Of a stretch of DNA of 19,058 nucleotides, positions 1-7,658 are shown in pieces. The notes below the pieces were generated by a model, which saw only the letters and a list, made by a program, of their open reading frames with translations, was not told the DNA's origin and searched no databases. The stretch lies in the NCBI GenBank assembly GCA_002049885.1, contig MVCS01000015.1, forward strand, positions 1 to 19,058, given 5' to 3'. A program made the translations under genes and the position numbers. The stretch comes from Planctomycetales bacterium 4484_123. Its GTDB lineage: Bacteria; Planctomycetota; Phycisphaerae; SM23-33. Numbering within the stretch: position 1 is the stretch's first letter; every line of letters begins with the position of its first letter.

Positions 1-120
1 GTTGTCGCTGAGGACTTCGGATGGTTTGAACCGCATCAGCTCCGCGGGCGGGGTCTGGGCCGGGGCCAGCCCGGCCAGGAGGCATATGACGAGTGAGACG
101 GCGGCGGTTGTGTCTTTCAT
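1..120 (-). CDS. N-terminal fragment of an exported protein (runs off left edge)
   Basis: Only the first 40 codons are present. The ATG at 120-118 is preceded by an AAAGGGG Shine-Dalgarno-like run about 6 nt upstream. The peptide begins MKDTTAAVSLVICLLAGLAPAQ, a short charged start, a hydrophobic stretch and an APAQ-type signal peptidase I site, followed by TPPAELMRFKPSEVLSDN. It is therefore a secreted or periplasmic protein. It lies on the same strand as, and 85 nt downstream of, the paralogue ending at 206, so it may be the last gene of that transcription unit, although a strong stem-loop lies between them. Too little is visible to name a family; the mature start does not resemble the DNRLRE start of the four upstream paralogues. 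Confidence 0.75.
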   Translation of the reverse strand, partial: MKDTTAAVSLVICLLAGLAPAQTPPAELMRFKPSEVLSDN

Positions 121-151
121 GGCGGTCCCCTTTCTTTCTTACCGGCCCAGT

Positions 152-175
152 CCCGGCACCGCCGAGGGTGCCGGG
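152..175 (-). terminator. Intercistronic stem-loop, possible terminator
   Basis: A perfect 9-bp inverted repeat (CCCGGCACC at 152-160, GGTGCCGGG at 167-175) with a 6-nt loop lies 30 nt beyond the stop of the array's last paralogue and upstream of the next start at 120. There is no U-tract on the minus strand, so it could be a factor-assisted terminator, an RNA-stabilising 3' hairpin or a processing site rather than a classical intrinsic terminator. Confidence 0.45.
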
Positions 176-205
176 GCGGACGGCGGCGGTTGGCTGCGGA
201 CGGCT

Positions 206-2527
206 TCACCGAGGCCGGCGGATTTCCAGTCGATTCCTTCCCTTGGTTACCGTAACGCCCTTGAGCGTTACCAGGCCCCACTCATCGGCGGTGACGGTCC
301 CGCTCTGGAGGAGCCTTTTGTTCGCCAGGGATGTATTGGTCCACTTGAACTTCTCGCCGGGGGCGGGCTTGAAGTTTTTCAATCGGCGCGGGGTGACGTC
401 CACGGTGCAGGTCTCCGCCCGGCATTCGTCCACGAGGTACACGGTCAGGGCCCAACGGTCCTTTTCGTCGGTGCCGGTCTTGGGCTCCCACCACAGGTAG
501 CCGTTGATTTGCCCGGAGAAGTCCCCGTCCAGCAGGTGTCCGCTGCCGGGGTTGTCGTCCAGGGAGCAATTTCCGAAGGCCGGCACGTTGTGGTCCCAGG
601 CGTCCATGTCGGTGAATCGGCCGGCCTGGCGCAGGCGCATGCCCCACACAGCCACGAATGGCCGCTTGGTGTCCATCAGGGCGCGGTAGGCCTTGGGGTT
701 CTGCGTCCAGCCGATTTCCGTCTGGTGCCCCGGGCCCTTGCCGCCGGGACAGTACAGGAAGGGCGTTTCCCGCCGGGGGTCCTTTCGCACGATGGCCGAG
801 GCGTCCACCAGGTCGTAGGCATTGGCGCCGTCGGGTGTCCTGGCCAGGCCCGGCGGGCCCCAGCGCTTCGGCAGCGACCGGCCCAGCGGGGACCACTTCA
901 GGTTCATCACCGTCTGGTGCCCGCCGGCGACGGTGTAGGTGAAGATGTGCGGCAGGTGCAGCCCCAGGAACGTCCCGGAGCAGGATATCCGCCCGGGGTT
1001 GACCTTCCAGCGTCTCTGCACGTAGGGCAGGATCAGGTCCAGCAGGCGGATGGCATAAGGCTCGACACAGCCCTGGGAGTAGGCCTTCAGCGTTCCGTAG
1101 GAACTGTGGTAGCCGATGCCCGCCACCGACCAGTCCGCGACCAGCGCCACTGCCAGGTGCGGCCTGCCCCTCCATTCGTGCGGGTGCGTTCCGCCGACCA
1201 GCTCCGACCAGTACATGTCGCGTATGCCGACCCTGACGTGCATGGAGCGCGGCGGGGAGGGCTCGGGCCCTTCCACGCCCACCAGGAAGTGCACCACCCG
1301 CTGGGGCAGGCTGGCGTAAGGGGGGTTGGCCCAATAGGCGAAGAACTGGGTCTCGCGGATCTCCTTCTTTCGGCCGCGACGCCGGCTCAGGTCCAGCCGG
1401 CGGTATAGTATCGGCTCGCCGGGCCCGACCGTCTCGGTCACCGGCTCTTGCAGGGAGTTTTCCGCGGAGAAGTCCCGCGTGTTCTCCACGCCGTTGACGC
1501 AGGTGACCACGGCGTAATAGCGCTTGCCCGGCCGGCGGGGGTTGTGCACGTACAGCCCCGTGTACAGCGGCAGCTGCTGGGCCAGCCATTCCGGCGCCCT
1601 CTTCTTGCCGTCCACGAACTGGCTGTTGGCCTGGAAGGGCCCCGGCGGCGGGGTGGGCCCGATGCAGTACCGCGGCACGATGACGTTGGGGTCCCGGCCC
1701 TGGAAGATCTCACCACGGGTGCGGTTCTGGCGGATGCGGCCGTCGTAGCCGCTCAGCGGGCCGACCTCGTCGATGCGCGTGGCGGAGGCGATGGTCCTGG
1801 CGGTGATGGGCCGGTCGTGGGCGTAGATGCGGTACAACACCTCCCCGCGCGGGCTACCCTTGGCGGAAAGTTTCCTGTACTGGCTCCAGCGGAGCTTGTC
1901 GGTGGTGACGATGCGGTCGATCTCGGTCCAGGTGATGAAGGTCTGCCCGGCACGGTGGAATACCTTCAAGCCCTTCACCGGCGGCGGCGGGTCCTCTAGC
2001 TTGCCCTCGTAGGTAATCTCCAGCACCAGCCGGCGGGGGGCGATGAACGCCGGGGGCTGGATGAGCAGGCCGCGGTTGGCCCCCTCGCCGCTGACCCAGT
2101 GCCGCACGACCCTGGTGGCGTCGAAGGAGGCGTATCGCGGCGGCTCCAGGGCCAGGGGCTCACCGACGACTTTGCCATCGCCGCCGAGCTCGTAGATGCC
2201 TATGGGCTGGCGGGGGCAGGTCAGTCCTCCGCCCACGCCGGAGGCGGCGTGGAGCGTCTGGCCGGGCTTGGGCCCGCCAATCCTTTTCCTGATGCGCCGG
2301 TCCACGCGGAGCGAGGCCCGGCATATCTTCGTGCCCCGCCGCAGGGCCGAGAGGTCGAAGCGGATAACCGTCGCGCCGTCGGCGCCGCTGCTGATGGTCA
2401 GGCCGCGGTGGCGGCAGGTGACGCCGTTGCCCCACCGTTCCGTGACCACCTCCGCCTCTGTTGGCCGCACCGGCCCCAGGCCGAGGCCCATCACCGTCAT
2501 CACGGCCATTGTCAGAGCGCTTCTCAT
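206..2527 (-). CDS. Secreted DNRLRE/CBM96-FN3-pseudo-esterase protein, paralogue 1
   Basis: 773 residues, start ATG at 2527 with GGGAG 6 nt upstream. Domains in order: signal peptide (about 1-25); DNRLRE/CBM96-like beta-sandwich (about 26-176; FDLSALRRGTKICRASL and SFDATRVVRHWV are typical strands); FN3-like domain opened by HRAGQTFITW (191-200) and ending with TGLYVHNP...YYAVVTCVNG (323-346); alpha/beta-hydrolase-like region (about 400-700) with GYHSSYGTLKAYSQG (472-486); C-terminal beta module (709-773; VTPRRLKNFKPAPGEKFKW). At the expected nucleophile elbow the sequence is RISCSGTFLG (513-522): both glycines are kept but Ser is Phe520, and I found no GxSxG elsewhere. It starts 19 nt after the stop of the upstream paralogue, so the two are surely co-transcribed. 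Domain calls are by motif; loss of catalysis is inference. A binding or structural role is more likely than hydrolysis. Confidence 0.85.
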   Translation of the reverse strand: MRSALTMAVMTVMGLGLGPVRPTEAEVVTERWGNGVTCRHRGLTISSGADGATVIRFDLSALRRGTKICRASLRVDRRIRKRIGGPKPGQTLHAASGVGGGLTCPRQPIGIYELGGDGKVVGEPLALEPPRYASFDATRVVRHWVSGEGANRGLLIQPPAFIAPRRLVLEITYEGKLEDPPPPVKGLKVFHRAGQTFITWTEIDRIVTTDKLRWSQYRKLSAKGSPRGEVLYRIYAHDRPITARTIASATRIDEVGPLSGYDGRIRQNRTRGEIFQGRDPNVIVPRYCIGPTPPPGPFQANSQFVDGKKRAPEWLAQQLPLYTGLYVHNPRRPGKRYYAVVTCVNGVENTRDFSAENSLQEPVTETVGPGEPILYRRLDLSRRRGRKKEIRETQFFAYWANPPYASLPQRVVHFLVGVEGPEPSPPRSMHVRVGIRDMYWSELVGGTHPHEWRGRPHLAVALVADWSVAGIGYHSSYGTLKAYSQGCVEPYAIRLLDLILPYVQRRWKVNPGRISCSGTFLGLHLPHIFTYTVAGGHQTVMNLKWSPLGRSLPKRWGPPGLARTPDGANAYDLVDASAIVRKDPRRETPFLYCPGGKGPGHQTEIGWTQNPKAYRALMDTKRPFVAVWGMRLRQAGRFTDMDAWDHNVPAFGNCSLDDNPGSGHLLDGDFSGQINGYLWWEPKTGTDEKDRWALTVYLVDECRAETCTVDVTPRRLKNFKPAPGEKFKWTNTSLANKRLLQSGTVTADEWGLVTLKGVTVTKGRNRLEIRRPR

Positions 2528-2546
2528 GGCCTTCTCCCGTTGCCGT

Positions 2547-4925
2547 TCACTCGCCGCTCGCCGGCTGTACGATGAGCCGCCGGGGGGTGTCGCTGAATTC
2601 GCAGCCCTCGATGGTCAGCAGGCCGTCCGCGCCGGCGGTGGCCGTCCCGGCGAGGGTTCGTCTCTGCCGGCCCGGCCCCGTGACCTTCAGCGGCTCATCG
2701 GGCTTGGCGGGGTCGGCGATTCTCCAGCGATAGCTCATGGCCGGCTTGACGATGAAGTTTTGCAGGCGCCGCAGGGTCACCTTGGCCGTCATCCTCCTGG
2801 TGGGGTACCACGACCAGGTGTAGATGGTCACCTCGTAGCGGTCGGGCCGGTCCACGATGCTCTGCCCGTCCCAGCGTGCCCGGGCGCTGTGCTCGATGGT
2901 GGGGTGCTTGGTGCTGTCGGTGCTGCAGTGCGTCAGGGCGGGGTAGGAGCGGTCCCGGCGGATGCCGCAGTGGAAGTTTTGTGAGATGCTGGTGCCGTCG
3001 ATCACCGCCAGCGGCGCCCCGCCCCATGAGGACAGGTGCCACAGGCCGCGGCGCTGCTCGCGCAGCAGCGACACGAAGCGCAGGATGGCCGGCGTGTTCC
3101 CGCCGATGGCGATGAAGGGCAGTTCCTCAGCCGGCTTGAGCGCCTCGACGATGGGGATGCAGTCCTGCACGGTCCAGGCCCTCCGGCCGTCGGCCGTCTT
3201 GATGTTCCACTCGCGCCGGCCCCAGGCGCGCTGGCGTTCCCTATAGACCTTCGAGGGCCGGCGGCGCCACCTGGGCCCGCCCATGGGCGGCATGGTGGAG
3301 GTGTCGATGGCCGGCCGGGAGCACATCACCACGTTGACGAAATCGCGGTGGGCCAGGCCGAACCACAGCGCCTCGGTGCCGGCGCAGTTTTCCGCCGAGA
3401 CGCCGCCGGGGACGCCCGCGACCACGCTGATGCGGTTGGGGTCGATTTTCCACTTTCGCCGGGCCCAGGCGATGAAGGCCAGTATGCGGCGCTCGGTGTA
3501 GTTGCGGACCACGCCCTGGGCGAAGGACTTCAGCGTGCCCAGCGACTCGTGGTAGCCGTAGAAGGCCGAGGGGTTGGGGAAGTCGTAGGGGCAGATGACC
3601 AGGGAGTCCGTGCGGATGCGCAGGGCCGGCCGATAGTACGAAAACCCGCGGGCGTGGAAGTGGATTTCCAACGGCATCCTTCCATCGGCGGTCCGGCGGT
3701 CCGGCACGGAGACGCCGTAGGAGTAGGCCACGTTGGGCAGGTTGGCGGTGTGCGGCGGCAGGGCCGGGCCCTGTCCGGGCGCCACCTCGGCCCCCGGCCC
3801 GCACCACTGCACGTAGTGATAGCGCCTGGCCGGGTATTTCCAGTAGGGGCTGTCCGGCAGTCGGCCCTGAAGGACCGGCTCGGGCTCGGCGGGCGCTTCG
3901 GCCACAGGTTGGGCCAGGGCCGCCAGGGCCGAGCTGCTTTCCGCCCCGTCGATGGCCACGGTCACGGCGTAAAAGAACGAGCCGGTCTCCGTGGCCGTGT
4001 GCACGTACAATCCCGTCCCCGGCGGCAGCGGGCCGGCCTTTTCGTCGATGACGAATCGGCTCACAGGGTAGTCCAGGCCCAGCCCCGACTCGCGCGTGGT
4101 GCCCTCGAAGGGGTCGAAGCGCCGGGGGATGGCCACGTCCGCCGTGGCAAGCTTGCGGTCGATGCCGTACTCGATGCAGCGGGCGTTGACGTTGAAGGCG
4201 GACAGCGGCCTGACCTCGGCGATCAGCTCGGCTTCGTGCAGGTTCTGCGGCGTGATCCGCACCTTGTGGCGGTAGATGCGGTAGCGGACCTGGCGCTTCT
4301 GGTCCAGTTTCTCCAGTATCCCTCGCAACTTGCCCCAGGGGACGGACTTGGCCGGCAGGGGGTTGTCTGTCTCCCGCCAGGTCAGGAAGGTCTGCCCGGA
4401 GCGGTGAAAGGCCTTCAGTTCCTTCACCGTCGGCGGCGGGGCGTCCAGGGCGCCTTCATGAGTCACGTCCAGGCAGGTCCGCTCGGGCCGCCATTTCGGG
4501 AAGCTCTTGACGTACAGGCCGTGGTTGGGCGCCTTGCCTTCCAGCCAGGCGCGGAGCAGGTTCGTCATCTCGAAGGAGCGGTACCACGGCCCGATGAGTC
4601 GCAGCGGCCTGCCGGCCGGGCGAGGTTCGGCGCCCTTGCGATAGGCCCGGTCCAGCGGGAAGATCTGTACATCGACCATCGCCTCCTCGTCGGCACCGTC
4701 GATGGGCTCGCGCTGGCACCGCAGCCGGGCCGAGTAGATGCGCTTGCCGGCCAGCGCGCTCAGGTCGAATTGGAGCACGGCGGAGGACTCTGAGAGCCTG
4801 ATGATCCTGATGGCCGGCCTGTCCCCCCGAGCACTGAGCCGGGTGGTGACAGTCTCGCCGCAGAGGGCCGACGCCGCCAGCGCCAGTGCCGCCGCGGCGA
4901 CTACCGGTCGGGCCGTTCCCGTCAT
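2547..4925 (-). CDS. Secreted DNRLRE/CBM96-FN3-pseudo-esterase protein, paralogue 2
   Basis: 792 residues, ATG at 4925 with GGAG 7 nt upstream. Signal peptide (1-22; the Cys in ALCG is preceded by Leu, so this is not a good lipobox), DNRLRE-like domain (about 25-158; LQFDLSALAGKRIYSARL, SFEMTNLLRAWLEG), FN3-like domain starting HRSGQTFLTW (174-183) with GTGLYVH at 303-309, then the hydrolase-like region with GYHESLGTLKSFAQG (457-471). The elbow reads RISVVAGVPGG (498-508): the trailing GG is kept but the Ser position is Val505 (Pro506 if shifted by one). The elbow is followed by an insertion before GTEALWFG (516-523), which matches the same block in the 9959 paralogue. The C-terminal module (about 713-792) is the most diverged of the four and lacks the TPRR/PAPGEKF text. 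Upstream lies a 377-nt gap carrying a dead gene fragment, so this gene may have its own promoter. Function is inferred to be extracellular ligand binding. Confidence 0.85.
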   Translation of the reverse strand: MTGTARPVVAAAALALAASALCGETVTTRLSARGDRPAIRIIRLSESSAVLQFDLSALAGKRIYSARLRCQREPIDGADEEAMVDVQIFPLDRAYRKGAEPRPAGRPLRLIGPWYRSFEMTNLLRAWLEGKAPNHGLYVKSFPKWRPERTCLDVTHEGALDAPPPTVKELKAFHRSGQTFLTWRETDNPLPAKSVPWGKLRGILEKLDQKRQVRYRIYRHKVRITPQNLHEAELIAEVRPLSAFNVNARCIEYGIDRKLATADVAIPRRFDPFEGTTRESGLGLDYPVSRFVIDEKAGPLPPGTGLYVHTATETGSFFYAVTVAIDGAESSSALAALAQPVAEAPAEPEPVLQGRLPDSPYWKYPARRYHYVQWCGPGAEVAPGQGPALPPHTANLPNVAYSYGVSVPDRRTADGRMPLEIHFHARGFSYYRPALRIRTDSLVICPYDFPNPSAFYGYHESLGTLKSFAQGVVRNYTERRILAFIAWARRKWKIDPNRISVVAGVPGGVSAENCAGTEALWFGLAHRDFVNVVMCSRPAIDTSTMPPMGGPRWRRRPSKVYRERQRAWGRREWNIKTADGRRAWTVQDCIPIVEALKPAEELPFIAIGGNTPAILRFVSLLREQRRGLWHLSSWGGAPLAVIDGTSISQNFHCGIRRDRSYPALTHCSTDSTKHPTIEHSARARWDGQSIVDRPDRYEVTIYTWSWYPTRRMTAKVTLRRLQNFIVKPAMSYRWRIADPAKPDEPLKVTGPGRQRRTLAGTATAGADGLLTIEGCEFSDTPRRLIVQPASGE

Positions 4926-5091
4926 GGCTTTGCTCCAGTAAAGTCTCGCCCGCGGAGGGCGGGCAGTTCTTTAAACGGTTCGCACGGGCGAAGGTGTCTG
5001 CGGCAACTGCGGCACGCCGTCGCGGGCCCGCCCGGCCCTCAGCCGTTGGCCTCCCGCCAGGCCGGGGCGGGCCGGTTGCCGCTGGAGCAGG

Positions 5092-5328
5092 CCCGAGCAG
5101 TTCCGCCGGGCCTTCTACGGCCAGCAGCTTCCCGCCACCTACGACCATCGCCCCTCGATGCTACAGGATCTCGCCGGCGGCAGGCGGACCGAGATCGACG
5201 CCCTCAACGGGGCCATCGTGCGCCTGGCGGCGGAGAAGGGCATCCCGGTGCCGACCAACGAGGCCATCGTCCGGCTCATCCGGTTCATGGAGGCCCGGGC
5301 CGTTACCCGCCGGCGCGGACGATCTTGA
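5092..5328 (+). pseudogene. panE: 3' remnant of ketopantoate reductase (panE/apbA-like)
   Basis: The plus-strand reading frame ending at TGA 5326-5328 encodes about 78 residues containing RPSMLQDLAGGRRTEIDALNG and then VPTNEAIVRLI. SMLQD followed by GR-TEID-x-NG is the well-known C-terminal signature of 2-dehydropantoate 2-reductase (PanE/ApbA), the NADPH enzyme of pantothenate synthesis, which is normally about 300 residues. No Rossmann domain, start codon or RBS precedes it; the only in-frame ATG (5158) is inside the motif. Frame identity upstream of about 5092 is lost, so the break is near there, and I see nothing recognisable in 4926-5091. Its last 26 nt overlap the 3' end of the convergent paralogue gene (stop at 5303-5305). 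It is a fossil of whatever occupied this site before or between the array genes. Confidence 0.7.
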
Positions 5329-7531
5329 TTCGATGCTTCCTGCCGGTGAGGACGCGGACCTTCTCCAGCGTCACCAGGCCCCACTTGTCCGCGACGGCCC
5401 GACCGCTCTGGAGCACCTTGCCGTCGGCGAGGTCCGTGTTGGTCCACTTGAACTTCTGGCCGGGGGCGGCCTTGAACTTCTGGCAGCGGCGGGGGGTCAG
5501 GTCGGTGATGCACTGCTCGGCCGGCGGGTTGTTGTCGAGATACAGCGTGATTTCGAACTCGCCCGCCTTGTCCACGATGGTCTCCGGCTCCCAGAACTGA
5601 TACAGGTTGATGCCGCCGGACTTCTGTGCCTGGGCGTGGTTCACGTCGCCGGGGCTGGCGTCCAGGTTGCAGTTGCCGAAGGCCGGCAGGGCCTGGTTGC
5701 GGCGGATGCGGGTGACCAGCGACCTGAGCTTGCCGATGGCCCCGGGCCCGTTGGAGTTCCACACGGCGGCGAAGGCCCGCTTGGTCGAGTGCATGGCGTG
5801 GAGCATCTCCGGCCAGGGCAGGTAGCCGAAGTCGCCGATGGTGTGGGAGGGATAGGCCCCGTAGGCCGGCCAGCACAGCCAGTAGGGCAACTCGGTGGTG
5901 GGGTTCTCGCGGATCCACTTGGGCAGGTCCATGTACACCCACTGGTGGATGCCCAGCCAGTTCTTCGCCCCCAGCGCTCCCGGCCCGAAGGCCCAGGAGT
6001 AGTTCTGGGCCTGCTTGCCGATGGCCAGGTTGCCGTAGCCGTTGGACATCACCACGGCGAAGACGTCGGCGTAGCGCAGGGCCCACGAGCCCAGTTGCGA
6101 CCAGAAGTACACGCGCTGAGGGTCGATGTAGAAGTCCTTCTTCCATACGCCCCAGGCGGCCGCCGCCAGCACCCGGCGCTGGGGGTAGTTCCGCACCACG
6201 CCCTGGTCGTAGCTGCGGAGCGTGCCGATGCACTCGTGGAAGCCCTGCCAGATGCCGCCCTCGGCCAGGCCGATGGTGAAGGCCCCGGTGAGGTGTTTTC
6301 TCGCGCCCCACCAGCCGGGGTTCTGGATGGTCGCGGCCGTGGACCCGTAGGTGCCGGTGACGACCCACAACGGCAGGCGGTGGTCCTTGGAGCCCTTGGG
6401 CAGGTCCTCCCATCGGCAGATGTAGGTCTCCTGCTGGGTGGGCAGGTTGTGATAGGGCGGGCCCACCCAGGAGTTGTACACGTCCACGCGGCGCTGGCCT
6501 CGACGGGACCTGGCTACCACCGAGCGCTGGAAGATGATGGCGGGGAACTTCGAGGTCTTTTCCTCCACCGGCCCGACGCACTGGATGGTCCGCACCGCCT
6601 CCACGCCGTCGATGGCGGCGGTGACGGCGTAGTAACGCCTGCCGGCCTTGCGGACGGTGATGACCGCCAGGCCGGTCGCCCGCGGCAGCGGCTCGGCACC
6701 ATCGACGATGCGGTACCTGGTCATGCGGTAGTTGCGGACGTTGTTGTAGCCCGGCCGGAGGAACGACTTCATCGTCTGGGCGCCCTGGTTGGGGTGCTCG
6801 GTGTTGGCCACGGCCTTGAGGTTCCAGCAGGAGATGATCTCCGGCACCTCGGCGACTCGCTGGGCCAGGCCGAGGGTATCGGGCGTGATGGGCCGGTCGG
6901 AGCGATAGACGTAGTACACCAACCTGTGCTTCCTCCTGGCCGCGGCCACCACGTTGTGGAGCTTCTCGAAGGTGGGGGCGTCCTCGCCCACGGGGTCTTC
7001 GACCTCCTTGAAGGTGATGAACGTCTGGCCGGCCTGATGGAGGGCCTTGACGCCGGTGACGGCCGGGATGTCCGCCCTGGCCCGGCCGGAGTAGGAGACC
7101 TCCAGTACGATGTTGTCGGCCCGGACACCAGGGGCCCACTTGACGTACAGGCCGTGGTTGGCCTGGGGCTGGCGGTGCCAGCGCCGCACCAGCTCGGTGG
7201 CGTCGAAGCTGCGGTAATACGGGCCGAGCAGCTTCAGGGGCTCGCCCAGTTTGGGCTCGGCGTCGCCGCTGGCCGGCTTGAGCACGGGGCAGAAGAGGAT
7301 GGTGCCTTTGTACCCGCGGCGCTTGACTGCCGGCCGGAAGACCGCGCGGTAGATCTTCGCCCCGCGCGGGATGGCCGACAGGTCGAAGCGGAGCACGCGG
7401 TCGGCGTAGGTGACGCTGTTGCGGTGCTGGCAGGCGGGCGTGTTGCCCCAGGTCTCGGTGGCGTAGTCGCCCGCCGCCGCGGCGGCGACGAGCAGCAGGG
7501 TCGAGACGATTGTTCCGATTGAGGCGCGCAT
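5303..7531 (-). CDS. Secreted DNRLRE/CBM96-FN3-pseudo-esterase protein, paralogue 3
   Basis: 742 residues from ATG 7531. I prefer this start because AGGGAG lies 6 nt before it; a second ATG at 7537 abuts the Shine-Dalgarno, and an open frame extends to 7651 without coding character. Signal peptide (about 1-21), DNRLRE-like domain (22-150; FDLSAIPRGAKIYRAVF, SFDATELVRRW), FN3-like domain beginning AGQTFITFKE (167-176), hydrolase-like region with GFHECIGTLRSYDQG (430-444) and the elbow RVYFWSQLGS (473-482), where the Ser position is Leu480. The motif PAFGNCNLDASPG (616-628) parallels the 773-residue paralogue. The C-terminal module (677-742; DLTPRRCQKFKAAPGQKFKWTN) is complete. The 3' end overlaps the panE-like remnant on the opposite strand by 26 nt. 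The role is probably extracellular binding; enzymatic activity by the classical triad looks impossible. Confidence 0.85.
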   Translation of the reverse strand: MRASIGTIVSTLLLVAAAAAGDYATETWGNTPACQHRNSVTYADRVLRFDLSAIPRGAKIYRAVFRPAVKRRGYKGTILFCPVLKPASGDAEPKLGEPLKLLGPYYRSFDATELVRRWHRQPQANHGLYVKWAPGVRADNIVLEVSYSGRARADIPAVTGVKALHQAGQTFITFKEVEDPVGEDAPTFEKLHNVVAAARRKHRLVYYVYRSDRPITPDTLGLAQRVAEVPEIISCWNLKAVANTEHPNQGAQTMKSFLRPGYNNVRNYRMTRYRIVDGAEPLPRATGLAVITVRKAGRRYYAVTAAIDGVEAVRTIQCVGPVEEKTSKFPAIIFQRSVVARSRRGQRRVDVYNSWVGPPYHNLPTQQETYICRWEDLPKGSKDHRLPLWVVTGTYGSTAATIQNPGWWGARKHLTGAFTIGLAEGGIWQGFHECIGTLRSYDQGVVRNYPQRRVLAAAAWGVWKKDFYIDPQRVYFWSQLGSWALRYADVFAVVMSNGYGNLAIGKQAQNYSWAFGPGALGAKNWLGIHQWVYMDLPKWIRENPTTELPYWLCWPAYGAYPSHTIGDFGYLPWPEMLHAMHSTKRAFAAVWNSNGPGAIGKLRSLVTRIRRNQALPAFGNCNLDASPGDVNHAQAQKSGGINLYQFWEPETIVDKAGEFEITLYLDNNPPAEQCITDLTPRRCQKFKAAPGQKFKWTNTDLADGKVLQSGRAVADKWGLVTLEKVRVLTGRKHRIKIVRAGG

Positions 7532-7558
7532 TGTCATCTCCCTTGCGGGCGGGTCTGG

Positions 7559-7579
7559 CCGGCGGGGCCAAACCGCCGG
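7559..7579 (-). terminator. Stem-loop between paralogues 4 and 3
   Basis: CCGGCGG (7559-7565) and CCGCCGG (7573-7579) form a perfect 7-bp stem with a 7-nt loop. On the minus strand it lies between the stop at 7659 and the next start at 7531. No U-tract follows. It could reduce read-through or mark an mRNA 3' end, so expression of the array may be stepped rather than uniform. High-GC DNA makes such stems common, so confidence is low. Confidence 0.3.
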
Positions 7580-7658
7580 TCCGGCCGGGCGGGCCGTGTT
7601 CTCCGACTCTTGGCCGCGGAGGGACCTCGATGCCGCACGTGGAACGAACATTTTTGGG

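Noticed and set aside
4853..4925. Lipobox in paralogue 2 (ALC at residues 20-22)
   Set aside because: The residue before Cys is Leu, which lipoprotein signal peptidase does not normally accept; an ordinary signal peptide is more likely.
4948..4964. Short GCCCGC/GCGGGC hairpin upstream of the start at 4925
   Set aside because: Only 6 bp of pure G/C in a G/C-rich leader, without a U-tract or conserved placement.
4926..5091. Upstream continuation of the panE-like remnant
   Set aside because: None of the three plus-strand frames gives recognisable ketopantoate reductase text here, so I did not extend the pseudogene.
7532..7651. N-terminal extension of paralogue 3 to 7651
   Set aside because: The added residues precede an obvious signal peptide, have no RBS, and lack coding character; ATG 7531 fits better.
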